DNA of 64,000 nucleotides from Catellatospora sichuanensis. Its GTDB lineage: Bacteria > Actinomycetota > Actinomycetes > Mycobacteriales > Micromonosporaceae. Below, in pieces: positions 24,167 to 32,996 of the stretch. A program made the translations under genes and the position numbers. The notes under the pieces are model-generated. The model had not been told where the DNA came from. It saw only the letters and a list, made by a program, of their open reading frames with translations, and ran no database searches. The first letter of the stretch is position 1, and each line of letters starts with the position of its first letter. The stretch spans positions 186,001-250,000 of the forward strand of contig NZ_VIQO01000013.1 in the NCBI RefSeq assembly GCF_007483665.1, in the 5' to 3' direction.

Positions 24167-26811
24167 AGGGTTGGATCGCCCGGGTACGGGCCACGGCCGG
24201 GCCACTGGCACTGCTGGGCACGCTGACGCTGCTAGCCGGGATCCTGGTCGTCGGCGCGCCCCGGGTGGCGAACCGGCTGACCGACGCGGGCCTGCGCAAC
24301 GACATCTCCCAACTGTCTTACACGGCCCGGGACCTGACCTATCGCGGGATCAAGGACAAGGGCGCCAACTGGCAGCCGGCGGACCGGCTGAAGCAGCAGC
24401 AGGCGGTGTTCTACCCGGCGCTGCGCGAGCGGGTCGAGCGGTCCTGGTGGTCGGCGTCCACCACGCTGGATGAGTCCCGTATCACCGGGACCGGCCTGCC
24501 GGGCAAGGTCCTGTTCAGCGTGCGGGCCGGCAGCGGGCTGGAGGAGCAGGTCGACCTCGTCGAGGGCCGCTTCCCGAAGACCAGGCCGGGCACCGACGGC
24601 CCGATCGAGGTCGTGATCACCGAGTGGAACGCCGAGAAGCTGGAGCAGCACGTCGGTAGCACGTTCCGGTTCCAGGACGGCGTGCCGATGGAGGTGGTCG
24701 GCATAGTCCGGCCGCACGACGAGAACGGCACTTTCTGGGAGCCGATGCCCTACGGGCTGCGGGCGTATCTGCCCAACGAGGACGGCGACCCGTTCCGCGC
24801 GGTCGTCTACTCCGACGAACGCGGCCTGGACCGGGTGAAGGACCTGATCGGGATCGTCTACGAGTGGCGCTACCGGGTCGACACGGCGAAGCTCGACATG
24901 GCCGTGCTGCCCGACGTGGTCGAGGCGGTCGCCGTGGCCCGGCGGCAGGGCCTCGAGAGCACGCTGCTGACCAGCCTCGACTCGCAGCTGGCGGAGTTCG
25001 CCGACAAGGCCCGCGCCGGGGCGGCGCTGCTGGCCGTCGTGCAGGTGGGCATGCTGATCACGCTGGCCGGGCTGGTGCTGCTGGCGGCCCGGGTGGCGGT
25101 CGCCCGGCGGCGGTCCGAGTTCGCGCTGCTGCGGGCGCGCGGCGGGGCGATCGTATCCATCGGCTCGTACACGCTGCTGGAGTCACTGCTGGTGGTGCCC
25201 GCGGCGGTGCTCGGCGGCCTACTCGGCGCGGCGTTGCCGGGGCGGCCCGCGCTCACCTGGCCGCTGCTGGTCGCGTTCACCGCGCTGACAGCGCTGGCCG
25301 TGCCGGTGATGACCATGCGGACGGCGTACGACCCCTCCTTCTCCGGCGAGCGCTCCGACATGGCCGCGGCCAGGGTGGGCGTGAAGCGGCGCACCGCGGA
25401 GCTCAGCCTGCTGGTGCTGGCCGGGCTGGGCGTGTGGCTGCTGCGCAGCCGCGGGCTGAGCGGCGACGACGGCGTGGACGTGTACCTGGCCGCGGTGCCG
25501 GCGCTGCTGGCCGCGGGTGCGGCGGTGGCGATGGTGCGGCTGGTGCCGCCGGTGGTGGGCCGGCTGAGCCGGCTGGCCGCCCGCGGTCGCGGCGCGGTGA
25601 ACTTCCTCGGCCTGTCCCGCGCGGGCCGCACCGCGGGCGCGGTCATCGGGCCGGTCGCGGTGCTGGTCGTCGCGGTCAGCACGGCCGTGTTCAGCGTGGC
25701 CGTGGCGAGCACCATCGACGAGGGCCGCGATCGGGCCACCGACCTGCGCATGGCCGCCGACATGAAGGTGGACGGCTACTACTTCGACGACAAGACCCTG
25801 GCCGAACTGGCCGCGGTGCCCGGCGTCGAGGCGGTCACCCAGTACATGGTCGACGGGGCCAGCGACCTGGTGGTCGATCAGAAGCGGCTCGGCACGGTGT
25901 ACTCGCTGGTGCTCGACGGGCAGGCGTACGCGCGGGTGGTCTCGGCCTCCGGCGTCGACTTCACCCCACCGGAGGTGTTCACCGCCGCCGCGCCCGGCTC
26001 GCCGGTGCCCGCCCTGGTCTCCCCGGGCGTCGCCGAGCAGCTGGGCACCGATCACGGCACCGTCTCGCTGCGCGGCCGGAACTACGACTTCCGCGTCGCC
26101 GCTGTGATCGACGGCTTCCCGCCGATCGCCAACGGCGCGTCGAACTTCGTCATCGTGCCGTGGCAGGCCGTCCCGGCCGAGGCGCAGCAGGCGCTCAACC
26201 CGAACGGGTTCCTGATCGCCGGCGACCCCGACCCGGAGCAGGTGCGCAAGGTCGGTGACGCGGGGCAGGAGCGCTGGGCGAGCGAGGGCTTCCGGCCGCG
26301 CGCGTACGAGGAGGTCACCAACGTGACCACCTGGGAGCAGGCCCGCGGAAAGCTGGACGACGCGAGCATCAACGCCGTGGTCACGTTCGCGTACGGCATC
26401 GGTGCGGGCGCCGGCGTGGCGCTGGCGCTGATGGCCATCGGCTTCGCGGTGGTCGCCGGGGCACGGGGCCGGGGCACGGTGCTGTCCCGGCTGCGCACCA
26501 TGGGCCTGTCCCGGGGTCAGGGCCGCCGCCTGCTGCTGGTGGAGCTGATGCCGGTGGTGACCGTGGCGGTGCTGACCGGCGCGGCGGTCGGCATGGCCGT
26601 GCCGCATCTGATCGGGCCCGCGCTGGGCCTGTCGACGTTCACCGACGGCCTCACGGTGGGCGTCACGTTCGACCCGCTGGTCGTCGGCGCCTCGCTGGTG
26701 CTGGTGCTGGTCGGGATGCTGACCGCGCTTGCGGTGGAGACCCTGTTCAACCGCCGGTTGCGCCTCGGTGAGGTGCTCCGGCTTGGTTCCTTCGACGCGG
26801 GAGAGAGCTGA
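24163..26811 (+). CDS. FtsX-like ABC exporter permease, second subunit
   Basis: 882 residues from GTG 24163, which overlaps the upstream TGA by 4 nt. One N-terminal helix (GPLALLGTLTLLAGILVVGA), a periplasm-facing domain (about 45-285), an FtsX block with helices around 290-380 containing LLRARGGAIVSIGSYTLLES, central helices at about 410-470 and 485-520, a second outside domain, then a C-terminal FtsX block (GIGAGAGVALALMAIGFAVV ... RLRTMGLSRGQGRRLLLVEL). It probably forms a heterodimer with the 20915 product. The stop shares one base with the next start. Confidence 0.85.
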   Translation: MKGWIARVRATAGPLALLGTLTLLAGILVVGAPRVANRLTDAGLRNDISQLSYTARDLTYRGIKDKGANWQPADRLKQQQAVFYPALRERVERSWWSASTTLDESRITGTGLPGKVLFSVRAGSGLEEQVDLVEGRFPKTRPGTDGPIEVVITEWNAEKLEQHVGSTFRFQDGVPMEVVGIVRPHDENGTFWEPMPYGLRAYLPNEDGDPFRAVVYSDERGLDRVKDLIGIVYEWRYRVDTAKLDMAVLPDVVEAVAVARRQGLESTLLTSLDSQLAEFADKARAGAALLAVVQVGMLITLAGLVLLAARVAVARRRSEFALLRARGGAIVSIGSYTLLESLLVVPAAVLGGLLGAALPGRPALTWPLLVAFTALTALAVPVMTMRTAYDPSFSGERSDMAAARVGVKRRTAELSLLVLAGLGVWLLRSRGLSGDDGVDVYLAAVPALLAAGAAVAMVRLVPPVVGRLSRLAARGRGAVNFLGLSRAGRTAGAVIGPVAVLVVAVSTAVFSVAVASTIDEGRDRATDLRMAADMKVDGYYFDDKTLAELAAVPGVEAVTQYMVDGASDLVVDQKRLGTVYSLVLDGQAYARVVSASGVDFTPPEVFTAAAPGSPVPALVSPGVAEQLGTDHGTVSLRGRNYDFRVAAVIDGFPPIANGASNFVIVPWQAVPAEAQQALNPNGFLIAGDPDPEQVRKVGDAGQERWASEGFRPRAYEEVTNVTTWEQARGKLDDASINAVVTFAYGIGAGAGVALALMAIGFAVVAGARGRGTVLSRLRTMGLSRGQGRRLLLVELMPVVTVAVLTGAAVGMAVPHLIGPALGLSTFTDGLTVGVTFDPLVVGASLVLVLVGMLTALAVETLFNRRLRLGEVLRLGSFDAGES

Positions 26812-27770
26812 TGTCGACGACGAATGAGATGGCCCCGCCGGACCTCGCCACGCTGCAGGCACGCGCCGCGCAGCGGGCCGCGGACCGGGCCGGCGGCGCC
26901 GACCGCCTGCGCGGCCACCTGGTCTGTGACGGGTTGGTGCGCATCTACAAGACCGAGGGCGTCGAGGTGGTCGCCCTGCAGGGCCTCGACCTGGTCGTGG
27001 ACCGCGGCGAGCTGCTGGCCATCGTCGGTGCGTCCGGCTCGGGCAAGTCGACCCTGCTGAACATCCTCTCCGGGCTCGACGTGCCGACCGCGGGCATCGC
27101 CCGGGTGGGCGAGTACGACCTGCTCACCATGAAGGCCGGGCGGCGGCTGTCGTACCGGCGGCACATGGTCGGCTTCGTATGGCAGCAGACCGGCCGCAAC
27201 CTGCTGCCGTACCTGACCGCGCTGGAGAACGTGATCACGCCGATGAAGCTGGCGGGCACGCGCTCGGGCCGCAAGGCGAGCCAGCGGGCGATGGAGCTGC
27301 TGGACATGGTCGGCGTCGGCTACTGCGCGGACCGGCGGCCGGACCAGATGTCGGGTGGCGAGCAGCAGCGGGTCGCGGTGGCGCTGGCCGTGGCCAACGA
27401 CCCCGAGGTGCTGTTCGCCGACGAGCCGACCGGTGAGCTGGACGAGTCGACCGCGGGCGATGTGTTCACCGCGCTGCAGACGATCAACGCCGAGCTGGGC
27501 GTGACCGTGGTGGTGGTGACCCACGACGAGAACGTGTCCACCCAGGTGCGGCGTACCGTGGCGATCCGCGACGGGCGGCTGGCCTCGGAGGTGCGCCGCA
27601 GCGCGCGGGCCACCGCCGACGGCGGCACGGAGCTGGTCAGCGAGGAGTACGCGGTGCTGGACCGGGCGGGCCGGATGCAGCTGCCCTCGTCGTTCGTGCA
27701 GGAACTGGAACTCAAGGACCGGGTGAAGCTGAACCTGGAGTCCGATCATGTGGAGGTGCGCCGTGGCTGA
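26811..27770 (+). CDS. ABC exporter ATPase with C-terminal AbrB-like tail
   Basis: 319 residues; the start ATG overlaps the permease stop. Walker A is GASGSGKST (about 73-81), the Q-loop is in VWQQTGRN, the signature is MSGGEQQR, Walker B is EVLFADEPTGELDE and the H-loop His is in VVVTHDE. It belongs to the LolD/MacB type. An N-terminal extension of about 36 residues precedes the domain. Unusually, the last about 40 residues (AVLDRAGRMQLPSSFVQEL then LKDRVKLNLESDHVEV) read like an AbrB/SpoVT swapped-hairpin half, which is normally a DNA-binding or dimerisation unit. The role of that tail is unknown; dimerisation of the ATPase is one option. Confidence 0.9.
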   Translation: MSTTNEMAPPDLATLQARAAQRAADRAGGADRLRGHLVCDGLVRIYKTEGVEVVALQGLDLVVDRGELLAIVGASGSGKSTLLNILSGLDVPTAGIARVGEYDLLTMKAGRRLSYRRHMVGFVWQQTGRNLLPYLTALENVITPMKLAGTRSGRKASQRAMELLDMVGVGYCADRRPDQMSGGEQQRVAVALAVANDPEVLFADEPTGELDESTAGDVFTALQTINAELGVTVVVVTHDENVSTQVRRTVAIRDGRLASEVRRSARATADGGTELVSEEYAVLDRAGRMQLPSSFVQELELKDRVKLNLESDHVEVRRG

Positions 27771-28440
27771 GGAGCTGGTCAGGGTGGAGAACATTTGCCG
27801 TGACTTCGGCCGGGCCGGCAAGGTCGTGCACGCGGTGCGCGACGTGTCGTTCACCGCGGGGCGGGGCGAGCTGGTGGCGGTACGCGGCCGCTCCGGTGCG
27901 GGCAAGACCACGCTGCTCAACATCATCGGCGGGCTGGACCGGCCCACCTCGGGCAAGGTCTTCATCGGCGGGCAGGAGGTCACCTCCGCGGCCGAGCAGC
28001 AGCTGGTGACCCTGCGCCGGGACGTGATCGGCTTCGTGTTCCAGTCGTTCGGGCTGGTGCCGATCCTGTCCGCGGCGGAGAACGTGGGCGTGCCGCTGCG
28101 GCTGGCGAAGGTGCCTCCGGCCGAGCGGGAGCAGCGGGTGTCGGTGCTGCTGGAGCTGGTCGGGGTGGGTGCGCACGCCAACCAGCGGCCGTACGAGCTG
28201 TCCGGCGGCCAGCAGCAGCGGGTCGCCGTGGCCCGGGCACTGGCCAACGACCCGCAGCTGCTCATCGCGGACGAGCCGACGGGTCAGCTGGACTCGGAGA
28301 CCGGCCGACAGATCATGGACCTGCTGCGCGCACTGGTGCACGCCCGTGGCATGACGGCGCTGGTCGCCACGCACGATGCCGCGCTGATGGAGATGGCCGA
28401 CCGGGTCGTCACGCTGCGCGACGGCGCGCTCGTCCCCTGA
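27763..28440 (+). CDS. ABC exporter ATPase, MacB/LolD type
   Basis: 225 residues from GTG 27763, which has GGAGG 6 nt upstream inside the previous gene and overlaps it by 8 nt. Walker A GRSGAGKTT, Q-loop VFQSFGL, signature LSGGQQQRVAVARAL, Walker B LLIADEPTGQLDS, H-loop VATHD. Length and sequence are those of a bare nucleotide-binding domain. It most likely pairs with the 26811 ATPase to drive the two permeases. The transcript ends at the hairpin 28448-28510. Confidence 0.92.
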   Translation: MAEELVRVENICRDFGRAGKVVHAVRDVSFTAGRGELVAVRGRSGAGKTTLLNIIGGLDRPTSGKVFIGGQEVTSAAEQQLVTLRRDVIGFVFQSFGLVPILSAAENVGVPLRLAKVPPAEREQRVSVLLELVGVGAHANQRPYELSGGQQQRVAVARALANDPQLLIADEPTGQLDSETGRQIMDLLRALVHARGMTALVATHDAALMEMADRVVTLRDGALVP

Positions 28441-28447
28441 CCCGAAA

Positions 28448-28510
28448 ATGACCAAAGCTCCGTCCCGCTGCGGGGGCAGCGGTGGCGGAGCTTTGGCCAT
28501 GGGGGTATGT
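28448..28510. terminator. Hairpin ending the ABC operon
   Basis: The stem CCAAAGCTCCG (28452-28462) pairs perfectly with CGGAGCTTTGG (28496-28506); the loop contains a smaller CCCGCTGC/GCAGCGG helix. No T tract follows. It lies between the rightward ABC operon and leftward bldC, so it can serve both. Confidence 0.75.
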
Positions 28511-28540
28511 AGGAGGGCCTCAGCCCTCCGGTTGTACAGC

Positions 28541-28750
28541 TCAGTCGCCCTGACGCTGGTGCGGGATCTGACCCTGGAGCAGAGCACGCACCTCCGACTC
28601 ACGGTAGCGACGGTGGCCGCCCAGCGTGCGAATCGCGCTGAGCTTGCCCGCCTTGGCCCACCGGGTCACCGTCTTCGGGTCGACGCGGAACATCGATGCG
28701 ACCTCTGCCGGGGTGAGCAGGGGTTCTGGTTCGTGCGTACGCGACGCCAT
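28541..28750 (-). CDS. bldC: Developmental regulator BldC (MerR-like DNA-binding protein)
   Basis: 69 residues starting at ATG 28750, with GGAGGAG about 6 nt upstream. The sequence EPLLTPAEVASMFRVDPKTV followed by TRWAKAGKLSAIRTLGGHRR and YRESEVRALL is nearly identical to Streptomyces BldC, a free-standing MerR-type winged helix that binds direct repeats cooperatively to delay sporulation. Its order relative to the next leftward gene and vdh matches the Streptomyces bldC-vdh neighbourhood, as far as I recall. The long A/T-rich upstream region is likely regulatory. Confidence 0.95.
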   Translation of the reverse strand: MASRTHEPEPLLTPAEVASMFRVDPKTVTRWAKAGKLSAIRTLGGHRRYRESEVRALLQGQIPHQRQGD

Positions 28751-28967
28751 GCGGTCTCCTCCACAAGTACCTATAGACGTAGGCCGGGGTCCCGCCGGCC
28801 AACGCGCTACCCATAGTCCGGCTAGTCCCCGATGTCCGACATGGGCCGAACGGGTGAAGGTCCGTGGATGGACGGATGATGAATGAACGACATGTCTGCT
28901 TTTAGCGGATGAAGACAGTAATTTCATAGCTTTCGATCACTGCATGTGACCTGAAAACTACTTACCG

Positions 28968-29795
28968 TCAGTTGCTTCGCTCCATCAGCTGGATCGCCCG
29001 CCACCGCTGTACGAGCTGCTCGTATGCCGCCGTGGCGGCATCCCCGTCCTCGCGCTCGAGCCCGGCCAGACCCGTGGCGACCAGTTCGACGGAGTCGTCG
29101 TCGCGCAGCGCATCCTCGGAGAGCAGCCCGGTGAGGCCGCCGTAGTCCAGCTCCACCACCGCGCCGGGGTGGAACGACTCCAGCCAGCGGGCGGTCTCCC
29201 GCAGCGAGTCGGTGATGGGCACGTCGCCCAGGGTCCGGCGCAGCACGCGCAGCCCCTTGTGGGCCCGCTGGCGGGCCTTGCCGATCTCGGTCCGGTAGCG
29301 CAGCACCCGGCGGGACGGCTCCAGCACCAGGTCCCGTTCGGCGGGGGAGACCAGCACGAACCAGCGCAGCGGCACACCCCAGGTGGCGACCTGCTCGTGC
29401 ATGCGGTCCTCGGCCCGGGTCTGCTCGACCACGGTCTGCGCCAGGTCCACCAGCACCGGCGGCACGAACGCGTCGGCCAGCACCTGCGGCACCCCGTCGC
29501 GCGCCTGCAGCGCCGCCTCGGCCACCCGCACGCGCAGGTTCCAGGGGCAGACCAGGGTCACGTCGGTCTGCCCGGTCAGGCCCTGCATGACGTACGCCTC
29601 ATCGGGCAGGTCCGGCAGCCGCGACCAGCCTGCACCGAGCGCTTCGAGCACGGTGGCGCGCTGGCGGCCGGGCCCGTCGGATACGCCGACGGCGCGCCCC
29701 TCGTCGACATAGCGGCGCCAGAATCGCTCACGTTCCGGCGCGAACGCGGTGAGCGGCTCGTAGACCCTCAGGTACGCGGCGAACTGTGACGGCAC
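28968..29795 (-). CDS. Conserved actinobacterial protein of unknown function next to bldC
   Basis: 275 residues, GTG start at 29795 with GGAGG 8 nt upstream. It is soluble, with no signal or membrane helix. Recognisable stretches are [14 protein letters not shown] at the N-terminus, [20 protein letters not shown] in the middle and [20 protein letters not shown]. The predicted mix of helices and strands shows no motif I can tie to an activity. Homologues of this gene next to bldC and vdh are common in actinomycetes from memory. It is divergent from vdh and reads towards bldC. Confidence 0.75.
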   Translation of the reverse strand: MPSQFAAYLRVYEPLTAFAPERERFWRRYVDEGRAVGVSDGPGRQRATVLEALGAGWSRLPDLPDEAYVMQGLTGQTDVTLVCPWNLRVRVAEAALQARDGVPQVLADAFVPPVLVDLAQTVVEQTRAEDRMHEQVATWGVPLRWFVLVSPAERDLVLEPSRRVLRYRTEIGKARQRAHKGLRVLRRTLGDVPITDSLRETARWLESFHPGAVVELDYGGLTGLLSEDALRDDDSVELVATGLAGLEREDGDAATAAYEQLVQRWRAIQLMERSN

Positions 29796-29920
29796 CTCGC
29801 GATCCTCCCACGATTAGGCTGTCAGCGGGAGCGTCGCTACCGCGACGTCGCCCAACCCCTCGGAAAGACCGAGAACAGATCGGCCTCACAAGGGCCATCG
29901 ACGTCACCTTGGAGCCAGCA

Positions 29921-30982
<1,062 letters not shown>

Positions 30983-30999
30983 CGCCACGCCCGGATCTA

Positions 31000-31078
31000 G
31001 ATCATTCGAGTTGCCTGGCAATCGTGCGTATCTTGAGCAGTCATTCGCCCGATTGCCAGGCAACTTTTGCGATCAAGG
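31000..31078. repeat. Intergenic palindrome, family C copy 1
   Basis: A 79-bp element starting GATCATTCGAGTTGCCTGGC and ending in the near-complement AGGCAACTTTTGCGATC. The second copy at 63861-63940, on the opposite strand, matches along its whole length including the non-symmetric centre (TCGTGCGTATCT ... CATTCGCCC). It lies 17 bp beyond the vdh stop. Confidence 0.85.
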
Positions 31079-31113
31079 ACAGATCGCCGCGCTGGTCGGG
31101 AGGGTGGGCCGTC

Positions 31114-31147
31114 ATTACTGGGGAGCGATATACTCCTTACCAGTAAT
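31114..31147. promoter_or_regulatory. A/T-rich dyad upstream of the DUF3073 gene
   Basis: The outer arms ATTACTGG (31114-31121) and CCAGTAAT (31140-31147) are perfect complements, and an inner GGAG/CTCC pair encloses CGATATA. The A/T content contrasts with the surroundings. It could be an operator, or a hairpin in the transcript leading to 31302. Confidence 0.5.
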
Positions 31148-31301
31148 AAAACGGACAGGTTCCGATGTGCCGCCAGACACCCGGTAACCCGAGATGCCGA
31201 AGTGGCCCCCTCCCATGTACCGTATGACCCACGAGAGATGTCTGACGTCATCGGGGCCCGCCTTCGGGTAGCCCCGTCATTCATGTGCGAGGGGGTCGGC
31301 C

Positions 31302-31550
31302 ATGGGGCGCGGCCGAGCTAAGGCCAAGCAGACTAAGGTGGCCCGGGAGTTGAAGTACCACTCCCCGAACACCGACCTCGCCGCCTTGCAGCGCGAGCTT
31401 GCCGGTAGCGAGCTCAGCAGCGGCAGCGGCAGTGCTGTTGTCGAGGATCAGCGCGAAGACGACGAGCCGGATCCGTACGACCCGTACGGGAACTACGCCG
31501 TCGACGATGACGATGACGACGACGGTAAGGACTGGACCCCCCGCCGCTGA
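31302..31550 (+). CDS. DUF3073 family protein
   Basis: 82 residues. The N-terminus MGRGRAKAKQTKVARELKYH is the hallmark of DUF3073, a small protein found across actinobacteria. The basic head is followed by a Ser/Gly segment and a strongly acidic tail with seven consecutive Asp (VDDDDDDDG). The ATG at 31302 has GAGGGGG upstream. The charge separation suggests nucleic-acid or protein binding, but no function is established to my knowledge. It is tail-to-tail with the RiPP precursor gene, only 20 bp away. Confidence 0.9.
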   Translation: MGRGRAKAKQTKVARELKYHSPNTDLAALQRELAGSELSSGSGSAVVEDQREDDEPDPYDPYGNYAVDDDDDDDGKDWTPRR

Positions 31551-31570
31551 CTTCCTGAACGACCGTCGCC

Positions 31571-31765
31571 TCAGCGCGGGCGGTTGTTCCAGTTGAAGAA
31601 CGTCGGGATGTTCTCGAAGTGGTTCCAGGCGCAGACGGCACTGCTGTCTGCGCCTGGCACTTCGGAACGGGCCAGTCGCGCGAGCCGAGCCTCCTCCAGC
31701 AGGGGAGCCAGCTCGCCGCGTACGTCACGGATCCGGTCGACAACTCGGTCAAGGGCGTCGGACAT
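31571..31765 (-). CDS. Candidate multiple-cyclophane RiPP precursor (AmcA-like)
   Basis: 64 residues, start ATG 31765 with GGAGGGAG about 8 nt upstream, lying inside the 3' end of the radical SAM gene (17-nt overlap). Residues 1-43 form a charged, probably helical leader (DRVVDRIRDVRGELAPLLEE). The C-terminal core is aromatic and Asn-rich: AWNHFENIPTFFNWNNRPR. It contains F50-E-N52, F56-F-N58 and W59-N-N61, plus W47-N-H49, which match the aromatic-x-Asn three-residue motifs cross-linked into cyclophanes by rSAM/SPASM maturases of triceptide pathways. I recall a family named AmcA with a similar core. The modification pattern is inference. The gene is translationally coupled to the maturase. 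Confidence 0.75.
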   Translation of the reverse strand: MSDALDRVVDRIRDVRGELAPLLEEARLARLARSEVPGADSSAVCAWNHFENIPTFFNWNNRPR

Positions 31766-32837
31766 GGTCGAGCACTCCCTCCAGTAGATGGATCTTGCTG
31801 TTGCGGCAGTGCTCGGTCTCCGTGCCGTCGAACCTTCCGTGCTCGAAGTATCGGTTGGCGGCGTGCCCGCCGCCGCAGAAGCCGAAGTACGGGCAGGTTT
31901 CCCGGCACGCCTCGACCCCGGCGAGGAACTCCGGCACCCAGCTGGTGCGCCGCGGCGCGACCAGCAGCTCCGACAGCGGGGCCTGCAGCACGTTGCCGCT
32001 GCTGAAGTCGCCGTGTACCGGGTCGTGGAAGCCCGCCAGCTCCGGCGAGAGCAGCACCACCGCGCCGTCATGCCCGACGGTCGGGATGGGGTCCAGCTCA
32101 CGCGGCAGCAGGTCGCCGGACGTGCCGTCGAGCACCGCGCCGACGTAGCGCAGACTCCACTCCAGCTCGCGGACGTGGATCCGCGGGTCGGCGCGCCACG
32201 CCGCGACCAGCTCGGACCAGAAGGCCCGCACCGCGGCCGGGTCATGGGCGTTGGCACGCTCGTTGACGCCCTCCCGCTCCTCGATGTTGACGCCGAGCGT
32301 GTCGCAGCCCAGCTCCAGGAAGTATTCGTAGAGCCGGGACGCCACGCCCGGCCGCGGGTCGCCCACCACGCACAGCGCCGCGAAGGACTGGCCGTGCCGG
32401 CGCAGCGCCGCGATCCCCTGCACGATCCGGGCGTACGCGGGCCGCCCCGCACGCGAGACCCGCTGCCCGTTGAGATCCTCGGGCCCGTCCACGCTCACGC
32501 TCACCCGCACTCCGCGCGCGGCGAAGAACTCGCACCAGGCGTCGTCCAGCAGCGTCGCGTTGGTCTGCACGTGCTGCTCCACCGCGGGGCCGAAAGGGGC
32601 CATCAGCGCCCCCAGATGCTCCCTGCCGGCCGCGAGGGGCTCACCCCCGTGCCATACCACCGAGAAGCGGTCCCGGGCCGCCCAGACGTTCGCATCGGCC
32701 GCCACCGCCCGCGCCACCTCCACCGGCATCCGGCGGTCCTGGGCGCGCAGGGGCAGGTAGCAGTAGACGCAGTCCAGGTTGCACAGGGTCGTGGGCTGCA
32801 TCACCACATATGCCGGCACGCGGGACACCCCGCGCAT
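31749..32837 (-). CDS. Radical SAM/SPASM-type peptide maturase (candidate cyclophane synthase, AmcB-like)
   Basis: About 362 residues from ATG 32837 (GTG 32855 is an alternative; longer starts would run into the terminator at 32944). The SAM [4Fe-4S] motif is C19-NLD-C23-VY-C26, followed by VVWHGGEPLAAG (the GGEP motif that binds SAM) and RVSVSVDGPEDLNGQRVSR. The C-terminal region has Cys residues in ACRETCPYFGFCGGGHAANR and a later EHC, a SPASM-like auxiliary cluster domain. Such enzymes abstract hydrogen from peptide side chains; anSME-like and triceptide synthases share this layout. The immediately downstream aromatic-Asn precursor supports cyclophane formation. No protease or transporter gene is adjacent. 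Confidence 0.88.
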   Translation of the reverse strand: MRGVSRVPAYVVMQPTTLCNLDCVYCYLPLRAQDRRMPVEVARAVAADANVWAARDRFSVVWHGGEPLAAGREHLGALMAPFGPAVEQHVQTNATLLDDAWCEFFAARGVRVSVSVDGPEDLNGQRVSRAGRPAYARIVQGIAALRRHGQSFAALCVVGDPRPGVASRLYEYFLELGCDTLGVNIEEREGVNERANAHDPAAVRAFWSELVAAWRADPRIHVRELEWSLRYVGAVLDGTSGDLLPRELDPIPTVGHDGAVVLLSPELAGFHDPVHGDFSSGNVLQAPLSELLVAPRRTSWVPEFLAGVEACRETCPYFGFCGGGHAANRYFEHGRFDGTETEHCRNSKIHLLEGVLDHVRRP

Positions 32838-32943
32838 GCCGTTGACGGTGGCCACCTCACCATTCCAGCAAACCGCGCCGCCTTCTGTCTCCTCTCTCCC
32901 ATCCGGTGCGTGGCGACGCGCCGTGCGACAGGCCCCGCACGCA

Positions 32944-32976
32944 CAGACGCCCCCCGGGAACTCCGGGGGGCGTCTG
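32944..32976. terminator. Strong GC hairpin
   Basis: CAGACGCCCCCCGG (32944-32957) pairs perfectly with CCGGGGGGCGTCTG (32963-32976) around a 5-nt loop. It lies 21 bp beyond the stop of the leftward Gly/Tyr/Gln-rich protein gene and separates its transcript from the RiPP locus. Confidence 0.85.
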
Positions 32977-32996
32977 CTGTTCACAAGTGCTGTGGA

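Noticed and set aside
31619-32005. Rightward small frames over the RiPP precursor
   Set aside because: They are the complement of the precursor and maturase; the leftward frame has a ribosome-binding site and a meaningful core.
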